A DNA stretch of 64,000 nucleotides, from positions 310,001 through 374,000 of the forward strand of contig NW_026946366.1 of assembly GCF_035222375.1 (NCBI RefSeq). The letters are read 5' to 3'. A program made the position numbers and the translations under genes. A model generated the notes under the pieces. That model saw only the letters and a list, made by a program, of their open reading frames with translations, was not told where the DNA came from and did no database searches. Of this stretch, positions 1 through 11,631 are shown in pieces. Every line of letters begins with the position of its first letter. Position 1 is the stretch's first letter. The DNA comes from Podospora pseudocomata (lineage: Eukaryota > Ascomycota > Sordariomycetes > Sordariales > Podosporaceae).

Positions 1-878
1 ATGTCTACCGAGGATCCCGTTGCTCGCCACCTTTTGCAGGATTCGTGCAAGGTAGCCCCAAGTCTGCCAGACCATTGTTCATCTCACGATGCCAGCTACA
101 CATATGAGCCTCAAGATTCCCTACGCTGCTGGCTGGCATATTTTTAAGCCTCCTAAGTAATCTTTGAGCCAAGAACCATTGTAGTTTTGTCTGTGGACCC
201 CCACTTACACAACCAAAAGAGGAAAGATTCTTATAAGCGGTACGGAGAATAGTGTATGAGCACCACATTGGAACACACTCCCACACATCTACCTAGTTAC
301 CCAAGAACTGATCGGCGAATCGGTACCCAGAGTGCCAAAGGTCCCAAATATTGACTTTCAAGCCTGAATAAAATGCAGGGACACGTCTAGTGGCACGTTG
401 AGGCATATGCATGGAGCAGACATGCACCCCATGACCCACATGAATGTAGTATGATTCTGCAACTAGACACACAATGTTCCGTGTCATCCAAGAGAGAAGC
501 TATATATCCAGTAGTCCGTCTGACTACTTACTTGACGTCTATTAAATCTTTAGAAATAACTACATCCTCCGCATCTTGTATGAATGGCATTCTAGGTCAT
601 CAAGAGTGTTGCTGGCCTGCCAAGACGCACCATGCAGCTATCCGAGTAGATCCAATCGAGTCCGACGTCATGGTGCTTATCGGAACCAGCTCCACAACCG
701 CTCTGTTCTCCGTACCTGAATTCTAGCTTCGGTTCATCCATTTCACCCACGCGCTCAGCTATACCACGGCCAATCCATTGGCAGCTGCTGTTGACAATGC
801 GCATGCGATCAATTTCTCTCTCTCCAGAACCTTGCTGAGGATCTATCAGCTGCCTTCCGATTTATACCCCAGACCAAC
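1..878. other. Upstream non-coding stretch
   Basis: No gene could be supported here. The open frames are short (under 95 codons), occur on both strands and show no recognisable domain. The last 100 bases or so are probably the promoter and 5' leader of the ATPase gene that follows. Confidence 0.5.
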
Positions 879-3800
879 ATGGAAAACGACCGAGATCACG
901 ATCTGCCGCCGGCGGCAAGCAACCGAAATGGCTTTTATAGTCTCCAAGGAAACCACAGCAGCGTCAGCGTTTTCGAGGATGTTGAGATGGCGCACGATGA
1001 GGTGAGTGGAACCGTGCACAATCTAAGCCTGCGGCAGTAGTACTAACCACACACATAGCTCTACTCGGGGCCGATGGCTGAATCGTTACCCACGAGTGTC
1101 TCTGCCTTTCATCACCGCCGCTCACGAGCCGATTCCACAGCAAGCTTCTCATTCTGGCAGGAAGAAGATGAACTGAATGACCCCCTTGCGATAGAGGAGC
1201 GGCGCATCGGGGATCTGGACGAGCTCCCCTTCGACGACGAACTCGACGAGGAACAGGACTCTACCGACCTCGAACGAACCGCCGAGGAAAACGATTACGT
1301 CCTCCATCGGCGCGCATCCACGCAATCCCGAGGGGACTCTGTGCACAGTATGTTGCTACGTAGGGACAGTGGCACATCGGCAGGGAGTGGATATGGGTCG
1401 AATCGACACAGTCAAAAGGCGCATATTCAGAATGAGGACCTCTACATTGCGATCGCGGGGTTCAGAACCAGTAAAATCGGCTATGCTCTGTACCTTTTGA
1501 TATGTGTATTCACGTTGGGGGTAGGGTGGCTAATCTTCTACTGGTCGCCAAAGTGGCGAGTCAAGCTGGTTGGGAGGTCCGCGCTCCTCAGGGAGTGCGA
1601 GTGGGTGGTGGTGGAAAACTCGTGGAACGAGATGACCGCGGTGGATGTGGTATCGAAGGAGTATGGGAGGACGCTTTCGACAGTTTTTGGGTCGCCTTCC
1701 AAGTTCACTTCGTACCTCCTGGATGACGATCCAGATCCAATTCTTCCGGAACTGAGGTACATAGACTATCGCCACATTCGCTTCTTCTTCCACCCTGTGC
1801 GCGACAAGTTTCTCATCTGCAATGGCTGGAAGGATCCCCTCTGGACAGATGTCCAAGACGTTCGCAATGGTATCGACAGCGACGAGCAGGTCAGCCGTCG
1901 CACTGTCTTTGGGAAAAACGATATCAATATCGAAAAGAAGACTATTGGCCAGCTCCTCGTGAAGGAAGTAGGTTTCCCCCCACATATGTGAATTCGATGA
2001 AAGCCCGGTTGCTGACAAATTTCAGGTCTTTCACCCATTCTACGTGTTTCAAGTCGCCAGTCTTGTCCTATGGTCTCTGGACGAATACTACTACTACGCT
2101 TGCGCCATCTTCTTGATCTCGGCCATTTCTATCATACAGACTCTGATAGAAACACGGCAGACTGAGAGGAGACTTCGGGACATTTCTCGGTTTGAGTGTG
2201 ATGTCAGAATTTGTCGACACGGCTTCTGTAAGTTTCTCTCCTCTTTTGAGGTCAATGGGCACTTTTTGCGGTATTCTAGCGCAGCATCCTCTTTGCCACA
2301 TGACCACAGACCATTTCTAGTCCGTGATAGCCGCTAATACAACCCCAGGGAACACAATCCTCTCAAGCGAACTAGTACCTGGTGACGTCTACGAAGTCAG
2401 CGACCCCAGGTTGACTCAGTTTCCTGCCGATAGCATCCTTCTAAGCGGTGACTGCATTGTCAACGAGAGCATGCTCACAGGAGAATCGATACCTGTAACC
2501 AAAACCCCAGCTACAAACGACACGCTTCAGAAGCTTGATTTGAATGCTCCAACACCAGTAGCCGAGGTGGCCAAACACACTCTGTTTTGCGGAACCAAGA
2601 TCATCCGCGCTCGAAGGCCTCAGAATGAAGATGAACAAGCTGTTGCTCTTGCCATGGTTATCAAGACCGGCTTCAACACAACAAAGGGTGCCTTGGTTCG
2701 GTCAATGCTCTTCCCGAAGCCGTCTGGCTTCAAGTTCTACAGAGATTCCTTCCGGTACATTGGTGTGATGGCCATTGTGGCAGCAGTTGGTTTCTTGGCC
2801 AGTATCGTCAACTTCATTCACCTTGGCTTGGCGTGGCATGAAATCATCATTCGCGCCCTGGATCTGATCACGATTGTGGTTCCACCGGCGTTGCCAGCCA
2901 CCTTGACTATTGGCACCACCTTTGCGGTGCGCCGGCTCAAGAGACAGAACATCTTTTGCACGAGCCCGCAGAGGGTCCAGGTTGGAGGAAAACTTGACAT
3001 TATGTGCTTTGACAAGACTGGGACTTTGACAGAGGAGGGCCTTGACATCCTTGGTGTGCATCTCGTTTCTAGGGACACCAACAAGTTTATTGATTTGATT
3101 GAGAATCCTGATGATTTGGCGGTTGGTCATGACCAGCCCCCTGCTGTCGGGGGTAAGCCTGACACCAGGTCGACGGCGCTTTATACCATGGCCACTTGCC
3201 ATGCGCTGAGGAAGATCGATGGCGAGATGCTCGGGGAGCCTCTTGAGCTAAAGATGTTTGAGTTTACAAAGTGGTCTTTCGAAGAGGGTGACCTGGGTGG
3301 TGGAAGAGGGGATGACGAGGAGCAAGGAACTCTGAAGCCTTCAATCGCTAGGCCGCCTCCGGACGCGAAAGCTGATGGCACTGGGGAGGCATCTTCTATC
3401 GAACTGGGTGTGCTCAAGTCGTTTGAGTTTGTGTCTCATCTTCGCCGGGCCAGTGTCATTGTCAAAGACTTTGGCAAGCCAAGCGGAGACATTTATGTCA
3501 AGGGTTCGCCTGAGTGTATGAGGGAGATTTGCAAGCCAGAGACATTCCCTGAGGACTATGACGAGGTCTTGGGGCAGTATACTCGCAAGGGGTACAGAGT
3601 CATCGCTTGTGCCTCGAGACATATCAAGAAGCTCAGCTGGATCAAGGCTCAGAAGATGCACAGGCATGATGTCGAGTCAAACCTCGAGTTTGTCGGCTTC
3701 ATCATTTTTGAGAACAAGCTCAAGCCTACCACGGCGGCGGTACTCAAGGAGCTTGGAGATTCTAATATCGGAACTGTCATGGTTACCGGCGACAACATCT

Positions 3801-5166
3801 TGACCGCCATCAGTGTGGCGAGGGAATCTGGCATGATCAGCGAGACGGCACATTGTTTCTACGCTCGGTTCGCAACAGGGCACACCAAGGACCCCAACGC
3901 CGAGTTACAGTGGGAGAGTATCGACAACCCCATCTACCGTCTCGATCCCCGAACTCTACTCCCACTACCGGCTCCTCCGGAAGGCGACGCCTCGCTACCA
4001 TACGACATCTCTAACATGAGGAATTACTCCATCGCAGTCTCAGGCGATGTCTTCCGCTGGGTTGTCGACTACGCCCCAGCAGAAGTAATGCAGCGCATGC
4101 TCGTCACCGGCAAGGTCTTTGCGCGCATGTCGCCAGATGAGAAGCACGAGCTGGTCGACAAGCTTCAGAGCATCGACTACTCGTGCGGCTTCTGCGGCGA
4201 CGGCGCCAACGACTGCGGCGCGCTCAAGGCAGCCGACGTTGGGATCTCCCTCTCGGAAGCGGAAGCCTCTGTCGCAGCCCCTTTCACCTCGCGCGTCTTT
4301 GACATTACGTGCGTCCCCAAAGTGATAAGGGAAGGCCGGGCCGCGTTGGTGACGTCGTTTGCCTGTTTCAAGTACATGAGTCTCTACTCGGCGATCCAGT
4401 TCACGACAGTCTCGTTCCTCTACGCGTCTGCTTCCAACCTGGGGGATTTTCAGTTTCTGTATATTGACCTGGCGTTGATCCTGCCGATAGCGGTGTTTAT
4501 GGGGTGGTCGAAACCGTACCCGGTGCTGTGCAAGAAGAAGCCGATTGCGGATTTGGTGTCTAGGAAGGTGCTGACGCCGTTGATGTGCCACATGGTGGTT
4601 TGTGTCGGTATCCAAACGGTGGCGTTTGTGGGGGTGAGGGGGATGGAGGGGTTTATTGCGCCGACGACGCCAAAACCGGGGGAGAAGCCGGATGTGGAGA
4701 ATAGCGAGGTGACGGGGTTGTTTCTGGTTAGTTGCTGGCAGTATGTGCTTGCGGGGTGGGTGTTGAATGCTGGGAGGCCGTTTAGGGAGGGGGTGGGGAA
4801 GAATTGTGAGTATTATACATTCCCGGGGGAGATGAAAGGGGGTGGTGATGATGGCTGACAATGATGATAGGGCCTTTTTTGGTCACGATGGCGACTGCGT
4901 TGGGGTTGAATGGGTTTATGGCTGTTGCGCCGCCGGAGTGGATTGGGTTTATGAGGTTGACGAGGACGAGTTGGGAGTACAAGGTTGTGTTTGTTTTTGG
5001 GTTGGGGGCGGGGGTGTATTTGGGGTTGGCGTGGGTGGGAGAGCATTATGTTTTTCAGAGGTTGGCGGGGTGGGTTGGGCGGGTCAAGGGGTGGCTGAGG
5101 GGGGGGGAGAAGGGGGGTAAGAAGAGAAAGGAGTACAAGGTTATTTTGGAGAGGATGAGGTTTTGA
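879..5166 (+). CDS. YPK9: P5B-type cation-transporting ATPase (YPK9/ATP13A2 family)
   Basis: Five exons join in frame: 879-1001, 1059-1967, 2026-2227, 2331-4805 and 4871-5166, giving about 1,334 residues. P-type ATPase hallmarks are clear: TGES (about residue 461), the membrane motif VVPPALPA, the phosphorylated Asp in DKTGT (about D639), MVTGDN and GDGANDCGALKAADVGIS. PPALP rather than PPELP places it in P5B (vacuolar/lysosomal; Ypk9 and ATP13A2 act in metal tolerance and polyamine export) and not in the ER P5A/Spf1 group. The segment from about 345 (VFHPFYVFQ...LDEYYYYA) is typical of the family. The first 120 residues are acidic and serine-rich, as expected of a cytosolic N-terminus. The ATG at 879 was chosen because exon 1 reads in frame into exon 2. 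The acceptor of intron 3 is the least certain: the obvious one at 2320 breaks the frame, whereas 2330 keeps it. Family assignment is firm; the substrate is not shown by sequence. Confidence 0.93.
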
Positions 5167-5741
5167 TGGGTGTAAGGGATGGAATGGGGTAGGCTGGTTG
5201 GACATTGGAGAATGGGGAGAGCTAGTAGGGGATGGGTATGACTATACGTGGATATGTAGGTTATGGATGGATAGACATGAGTCTTTTTGACTGGGCTGGC
5301 TGGCGTTGGTAAGGACTGGGCGGAAACGTGTGGCAAGAGATAGAGGATATACAGACTTGTAGTCAAGATCTCGAGCGAAAGTTGAAATATGTTTGGGTTG
5401 TGATTGGGGTGGGTAGGTGGGTGTGATGTGCGTGTTTGACAAGTAGGGAAGATGTGTCTCGTTTTGACATGGCGGGTTTCTCCGAAAGTATGGACAACCA
5501 GTGGGCTGTATAATCCTGCTACTTAGAGATTAACGTATAATATCAACTGAACAGCAAACAATGTGACTGTTAAACTGATTTAATTTGGTATCTCCTTCCT
5601 CTCTTGCTCTTGGCTTCCTCCTCGGCCTGTTGTCCGTCCGTCTAGTTGGGTCTGCGTTATTGCTACTTTGGCGCTTGACCATGTATGTACATTTATTTCT
5701 CTTCACCACCTCGTCGTTTTCATATCCTCGATGCTAGTCGT

Positions 5742-5977
5742 TTAGTGATCCCAGGGGTGCTTCCAGCCGAGAAGGACAGGTCCTGTTCTTCTTGTGAGTA
5801 ACACTGTTCTGGCTCGAGGGGTAGAGCTGAGAAAGACATACCGTCCTCCTTCGCCTTGTAAAAGATCCAGAACCACATGGAAGCTCCCAGGCCGGTGGCG
5901 GTATAGCGGTAGAAGGGCCGGATGGGGGGGCCGGCGAGTTGGGAGCGGGGGAGGGCTCGGGAGAAGCGGGCGAACAT
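5742..5977 (-). CDS. Small complex I accessory subunit, NDUFB2-like
   Basis: Two exons (5977-5842 and 5782-5742, reverse strand) with a GTATGT...CAG intron encode 58 residues beginning MFARFSRALPRSQLAG and ending GPVLLGWKHPWDH. The N-terminus is rich in Arg and Ser with no acid, like a mitochondrial presequence. One membrane helix contains GLGASMWFWIFYKAK. The MWFWI core followed by a short matrix/IMS tail resembles the NDUFB2 (AGGG) accessory subunits of NADH:ubiquinone oxidoreductase as found in fungi. The unspliced frame reads on for 85 codons but loses the WKHPWDH end, so the spliced form is preferred. It is divergent from the BUR1 gene, with about 650 bases between the start codons. The subunit name is a family-level guess from motif memory; a mitochondrial single-pass protein is the safer statement. 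Confidence 0.72.
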
Positions 5978-6628
5978 TTTTGGTTTTTTTTTTCTTTCTC
6001 TGCTGGATGGAGGAGATCAGATACTGAAGGAGACAAAGCAATTGAATAGAGAGGGACAAACTCACGCTGGCTGGTGGCAGACGGGGAAAGAAATGGGTGG
6101 GTTGATAGGTGTGTCGCGATGGAGCTTCTCGAGCTGGCTGTGTCGTCGTTGCGCCGATTGCTTGCCCTCTCAGTGACCAGGGTTGGGGTACGTACTCTGT
6201 ATCTGCCGTCATTGGGTGTTGGTGCCTGACGAACAAGGCAGAAACAGCCAAGAAATGGTTCCAGCCCAGCAAGGTGCGTCTGTCATTTCTTGGCAGGCAT
6301 CGGCAGCGCGCGCTCTCGGCTTAATCTTGGTCTCTTGCCCGTTCTTTGCTTTCCTACAACCTTCTCTTCTTCGTCACACTTTTAGAAAGCAGCGAATTGA
6401 GAGGATAAGAGTATTTCGGCAGCAAGCTTGCAGAAACTGGATCAAACTTACCATTCTGGATTGACAAACGGCCTTGCGAAGCAATCCAGACGTCAGCAAT
6501 TCCATCAGCGGCAGTCAACTGTTCCACTGTCAGTTCAACAAACGAAAGCCTTATCCAGAAACAGCCGATAAGATATTCTTCGTCCGACAACCGCCATCAA
6601 ACACGAACAAAACAGTTACAACGGCGCG
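5978..6628. other. Divergent intergenic region between complex I subunit gene and BUR1
   Basis: Contains the promoters and 5' leaders of two divergent genes. There is a T10 tract just upstream of the small gene's ATG (reading it from the other strand, an A-rich leader). Long open frames on the reverse strand here are extensions of the small gene's frames and lack any recognisable domain. Confidence 0.5.
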
Positions 6629-8449
6629 ATGAGCGCCTCCGAGTCGCAGGAGGCTGCGGGGAGACCGCAATCTCCCCGCAGCTTTGCCATTGCGCACCAG
6701 AGGCCGAGAAGCAGCTTTGTCGGGTGCTCCAAGATTGCCGACTACGAGGTGTTGGGGAAACTGGGCGAGGGTACCTTTGGGTAGGTGGTGGTTCTTTTGC
6801 CTTCCCATCTTGGCCGTGTCCGAAGCTGACATTGTTGTCCTACACAGAGAGGTTTACCGCGCGAGATCGAGAAAGACGGGTGCTTTGGTTGCGCTCAAGA
6901 AGATCATCATGCATAACGAAAAGGATGGCTTTCCGATTACGGCATTGAGAGAAATCAAGCTGCTCAAGCTACTGTCGCATCCAAACATCCTCCGACTGGA
7001 GGATATGGCAGTGGAACACCCGCCCAGGAGTGGTGAGTTGATGCTATCTGTCGAGGAGGTTCCAGGACATGCATGATTAACAGGCGCCCTTTGCCAGCGG
7101 ACAAACGAAAGCGACCCATCATGTACATGGTCACGCCCTACATGGACCACGACCTGTCGGGCTTGCTCGACAACCCCTCGGTGACATTGACCGAGCCGCA
7201 AATCAAGTGCTACATGCAGCAACTGCTCCAGGGCCTGGAGTATCTACACGCCAATCGCATTTTGCACAGAGATATGAAGGCTGCCAACCTGTTGATCAAC
7301 AACAAGGGCATTCTTCAGATTGCTGATTTCGGTCTTGCGAGACACTACGAGGGCAAGACACCACAACCTGGTCACGGCGGTGGGGAAGGAACGCGTGATT
7401 ACACTGCTTTGGTGGTCACGCGCTGGTACCGCCCGCCCGAGTTGTTGATGCATCTCAAACGATACACCACATCGATTGACTTGTGGGGAGTTGGGTAGGC
7501 AGCCTGTGGTCGGTTCTTTGTTGCAAGGGATCATGCTGACAATGTCCCTAGGTGTGTTTTTGGCGAGATGCTAGTTGGCAAGCCCATTCTCACCGGCGAA
7601 TCTGATGGGCACCAGCTGGAGTTGATATGGGACCTCTGCGGTACGCCCACCATCGAGACAATGCCTGGGTTGAAAGACTTGCCTGGAGCCGAAGCGATGT
7701 CACCCAAGCCGCGACAAGGTAACCTGGGGCAAAGGTTCAGAGAATACGGCTCGGGTGCCATCTCGTTACTTCGAGAGCTTCTCAAGCTGGACTGGAGGAG
7801 CAGAATCAACGCTCATGACGCCCTGCAGCACCCTTACTTCCGCAACCCCCCATATCCCGCCAAGCCAGAAGAACTGCCGTCTTTCGAAGAAAGTCACGAA
7901 TATGATCGTAAGAAGTACCATGAGAAAAGAACCGTGTTGCCTCCAGCGCCCAGGGGCGGTACCGTGGGCCGCGGTCCCAACAATGACGGCGATGGCTACA
8001 GGAACAGCGGTGGCCCCGGCGGAAGAGGCTATCCTCGGAACAACAACAACCGCAATTTTGGTGGTCCGGCCCCGGCACCAGACGAGCGAGTGCCCGCTTG
8101 GCACAGAGACACCAGGCTTCCACCGCGCCCACCTCCACCTGCGGACTATGGCAACGGCCGTGATCGAGCTCCTCGTGGAGGTGGCGGAGGAAATCGTCAG
8201 GACGTCGATACGTATATTCCCAGTTATGATAGGGACGCTCCAAGACGAGACGATCGGCGGAGGGACGACAGGCGAGACCGCGGAGGCCCAGGGGACAGGA
8301 GGAGGGGGGATTATGATGACCGCACAAGGAGCAATCGCACGCGCAGCAGAAGTCGGTCACCTCTGCCGCCAAGAGACCGCGATAGGGACAGGGACAGGGA
8401 CAGGGACAGAGATCGGCCACCTCGCGATGGTCCACCGCATCCTAGATAG
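6629..8449 (+). CDS. BUR1: BUR1/CDK9-type cyclin-dependent protein kinase
   Basis: Four exons, 6629-6780, 6848-7032, 7098-7494 and 7552-8449, encode 543 residues. The kinase domain starts near residue 40: glycine loop GEGTFGEV (46-53), ATP-binding K68, catalytic HRDMKAAN (D171), DFG (D189) and the activation segment ending [15 protein letters not shown]. The PITALREIK helix is a PITALRE-type cyclin-binding helix, which points to the CDK9/BUR1 branch that phosphorylates RNA polymerase II CTD and Spt5 during elongation. The C-terminus is a Gly/Arg/Asn-rich then RDRDRD tail; the hexamer GGGACA is repeated near 8386-8412. The third exon begins at 7098 (TTGCCAG acceptor), because the earlier AG at 7083 breaks the frame. 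A 473-codon open frame without an early ATG follows 140 bases downstream, so the annotated C-terminus could be incomplete. Confidence 0.92.
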
Positions 8450-8592
8450 GTTCAGGGTCGCAGAGGCCAGGAGCAGGGATACGGACGTAATCCCCGTCGG
8501 TAGGGAGATGGGAATACCAAACGGGGCTCCAGGCGCTCGGGGGAGGATGAGCAACTTAGACCGGGGTCTGGCGGTCATGAGCAGAGGCCTGA

Positions 8593-10029
8593 GGGGGGGG
8601 GGGAGAGTTGGGTGGCTCTACATCACGGGATGGACGTCAAAGCAATCCGGCACCAGTAGCAAACAGGAGACGAATCCCATTGTACAGTCCTGATAGACCT
8701 ATTCTGTTGATTGAAGCAGAGCCGCTAGCACCCTCACGATTGCGCCCGTCACGCTCGCCGTCACGCTCGTTGTCACTCAACTCATGCAATCGACAATTGC
8801 TCGTCCAAGCAAGCGGCCGAAGCCGATCTTTTGCTTCTGGTGATTCTTCGGATCCGGAGCTGCCTGCAGACCCACCACGTAGACAATCTCTTCTTTCTCG
8901 GGTCGTTCAGCCTGAGGACGTAGTTGAGCAAGCACCGGAGACAGCTGAGCAACCATCCGAGGACGCAGCGGAGAGACCACGGCAGCGTGTTAAATTACCG
9001 CCTTTGCCATCACCGCTCGGATCGTCGGTCGAAAGACTTCTTGGGCTGAGAACAGCCAGTGAGTCCTTGGATCTGAGTCTAGGAACAAGCAGGGCTCGGG
9101 CTGGCATAGCCAGGTCGAGGGTGCTGGCTGATGAGGACGGCTCGTCCGAAGTGGGCGACTCGTCCTCGTTCGCATCAGCATCATCCGGGAGGCGGAATCG
9201 GGGGATGTTTAGGGGGGTGGGTTGGAGACGCCGGCATAGTCAAGAAGAGATTGAGCGGGCGGCTAGGGTGTTGGGTGTGCCGGTGCCGGTGCCGGGGTCA
9301 AGGGGAAGCAGTAGAGGGAGGGTTCTTCCGACCGATGGTGGGTGGGAGAGGTGCTCTACGTCGAGTTCGGGAGAGGTGGAGAGTACACGACCGTCGGTGG
9401 TGCCGCTGCGGAGAAGTGGGCAGAGAAGAAGTCGGAGGCCGGGTGATGGTTGGGAGGCGGATGATGAGTTGCGGAAGGGGTCGGGAGAGGGGTCGGAGGA
9501 GGAAATTGCCTGGTCGGTGGGGTCTGAGGAACGGCCGAGCACACCGCCGAGGGTTGGGTTTTGTGAGGGTGAGGGTGATGAGGAGGGGGGTGGTGAGCAA
9601 GAGGGGAGTGGTGAAGAGGATGGTGGTGAGCAAGGAGAAAAGGGTGGTGATAAGAAGAGAAAGAGGTCGAGGTCTCCTGGCGGGTCTGAGAGGCAAGGCA
9701 AGAAGAGAAGGAGGGGGTCAAAACCACCGTCTGCTGAAGCGTCTGAGGAGTCAGAGGTTGACTTGAATGATAACCCGTCTGCTGAAGCACCAGAGGAGCG
9801 GTCTGATGTCGAAATGGATGATGAGGAAGTTGATGATGAACCGGCTGAGGAGCAGGCCGAGGTTGGAATGGATGACGAGCAAACTGATGATGAATCCCCT
9901 GCTCAACCACAAGCCCCTCCTCAAGCTCAACCCCCTCCTCCACCTCAACCTCCTCCTCAACCAAGCCTGTCACGAGACGATCAACAAGGAGCAGTACCGC
10001 ACGGGAGCCTGGTTTCTATGCTGAGGTAA
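8593..10029 (+). other. Long low-complexity open frame downstream of BUR1, no early ATG
   Basis: A frame stays open for about 478 codons from just behind a TGA at 8590-8592. It begins inside a run of 11 G (8593-8603) and has no ATG until about 9204 (MFRGVGWRRR). The product is Arg/Ser-rich at first (SRLRPSRSPSRSLSLNS), then has acidic Glu/Asp blocks, a KKRKRSRSPGG nuclear-localisation-like patch and a Pro/Gln tail. Nothing resembles a known fold. Possible explanations are a disordered nuclear protein whose first exon I cannot place, a C-terminal extension of BUR1 joined by splicing, or a chance open frame in purine-rich DNA. The ordered change from RS-like to acidic to Pro/Gln composition favours a real coding stretch. 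Confidence 0.4.
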
Positions 10030-10533
10030 ACACGAGCACTGGGCGTAAGAACAGTAGTAGAAATAATCACTGGCGCGGGAGATTCGGGTGATTAGGATAT
10101 AGGCACCCAGAAAAGCGTGAATTTTGGTGTGACTTGCAGCTGGCTTCTGGAATTTGGTCAACAAGCGAGGAGTATTAGTAATGTGTAAAAGTCATGTTTG
10201 GAGAAGGTCTTAGATGCATTCTGAAAGTGTCTGCGTGTGGTTTTCTTCAGAGTAAGGTTCGAAAGAACGGAGGAGAATTGCATACTTGTTTTCAGGTTGT
10301 GCAGCCATTTCAACATCGTGTTCAGTTGTGAATGTAACCTTGTGCGATACTGGTGCTGTTGATGTTATAGTGAATTCTCTCGCAAGTAGTTATGTCTCTG
10401 AATGACCATCCCCAGCCCCATCACGTCACAACAAAAACTCATCTTCTTCCATCCAAGTCAGAGTCAAATTACTACTACGCTTTTAAAACCGAACCGCTGT
10501 ATCAACCACCCCTCCTTCTAGTCCCTCACCCCA
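10030..10533. other. Convergent intergenic region
   Basis: Lies between the end of the open frame behind BUR1 and the 3' end of a reverse-strand gene. No open frame of note; probably 3' untranslated sequence of both. Confidence 0.45.
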
Positions 10534-11586
10534 TCATCTAAACAACGAACCAAAACACCCTTCCGTCTCCTCCACCCTCTCACGCACCTCCTCCTCTTTG
10601 TCCTCTTCACTCTCACCCCCAGCCCCCTCCTCCTCATCCGCTTCATACTCCTTCTCCTTCTTAATCTCCTTACTTACCCTCCTTTTCTGTTCCAACATTG
10701 AAAAGGGCTTATCCCGACTATACCCCCGCTTCTTCTTGTTCTTCTTATCCACATCCCCCTCATACGCTTTAATCTCCTCAGCTTCCTTTATCTTGTTTAA
10801 TATACTTGTCAGTTCCGGCTCCGCTTCCTCGTCATTCTTGACAATAATCTCTTCCGTCCCCTTCTTCAACCTCTTCCTCGCGCTACTCCCCAACTTCTTC
10901 TTCGTGGCAGTAGTCTCACTCTCCACAGCAACATCCTCCCCCATTAAATACTTCAAATCATTACCCCCAAACCCCCCACCCTGAAACTCATTCTTCCCCT
11001 TGACCTTCTTCCTCTTCTGCTTCTTCTTGTTCCTCACCCCTTCCCCCTTCCCCCCACCAGCTTCGGTCCCAGCAATATCACTCTCCCTCTCATCCCAATC
11101 CCCCCTCTCCTTCCCACTCCCCTCCCCCTCAACCTCCTCAATAACCCCCAAATCCAACATCGCCAACCCGGCCTCGTCGACTCTCTCCTTCCACCCCATC
11201 CCCCGTCTCGTATCGCCATACATCGTCCCCACCACAAACGGCATACCCTTCCTCCTTTCAAACTCCCACTCCTCCCACCACCCATCCCACCTCCTCTTGT
11301 CCTCCCCCACCGTCAACTGTATCCTCCTCCTCAACCACCTCCAATCCACCCCCGTCCAACGACAAAAAGCCTGCTCCGTGTCCAGCAGCACCGTCCGATG
11401 CGGCGCCAGAAAGTAGATAACATCCCAAATCAACGCCGGGGCAAAATGCCTGTAGCCGATCGCCACAAAATAGTACAGCACCCTCAAGACAAGTAAAAAC
11501 GGCGTGGCGACAAAGAGCAAAAGCCGGAGAAGATACCTCAGGATGGAGCCAACAAGGGAAAAGACGCCGAGGAGGTAGGAAATCAC
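10534..11586 (-). CDS. Membrane-anchored Lys/Glu-rich protein, 5' end unresolved
   Basis: A 351-codon reverse-strand frame preceded by a splice-acceptor-like TACTAG, with a CTGAT branch-site-like sequence about 20 bases before it. There is no ATG at its start (first codon GTG). The first 60 residues are hydrophobic (SILRYLLRLLLFVATPFL, then VLYYFVAIGYRHFAP), followed by a Trp-rich part and a long charged C-terminus rich in Lys and Glu, ending ETEGCFGSLFR. No ATG lies on this strand until about 11788, inside the neighbouring frame, so the first exon must come from within or beyond that gene. The two may therefore be one gene. I do not recognise the family. Confidence 0.55.
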   Translation of the reverse strand: MISYLLGVFSLVGSILRYLLRLLLFVATPFLLVLRVLYYFVAIGYRHFAPALIWDVIYFLAPHRTVLLDTEQAFCRWTGVDWRWLRRRIQLTVGEDKRRWDGWWEEWEFERRKGMPFVVGTMYGDTRRGMGWKERVDEAGLAMLDLGVIEEVEGEGSGKERGDWDERESDIAGTEAGGGKGEGVRNKKKQKRKKVKGKNEFQGGGFGGNDLKYLMGEDVAVESETTATKKKLGSSARKRLKKGTEEIIVKNDEEAEPELTSILNKIKEAEEIKAYEGDVDKKNKKKRGYSRDKPFSMLEQKRRVSKEIKKEKEYEADEEEGAGGESEEDKEEEVRERVEETEGCFGSLFR

Positions 11587-11631
11587 CTAGTATATGACGA
11601 GGAGGAGTGCAATCAGTCCAACAATCTTGTG

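Noticed and set aside
9131-9973. Several overlapping frames on both strands inside the BUR1-downstream region
   Set aside because: They are antisense or frame-shifted images of the same purine-rich repeats. Only the frame 8593-10029 is long and ordered enough to mention.
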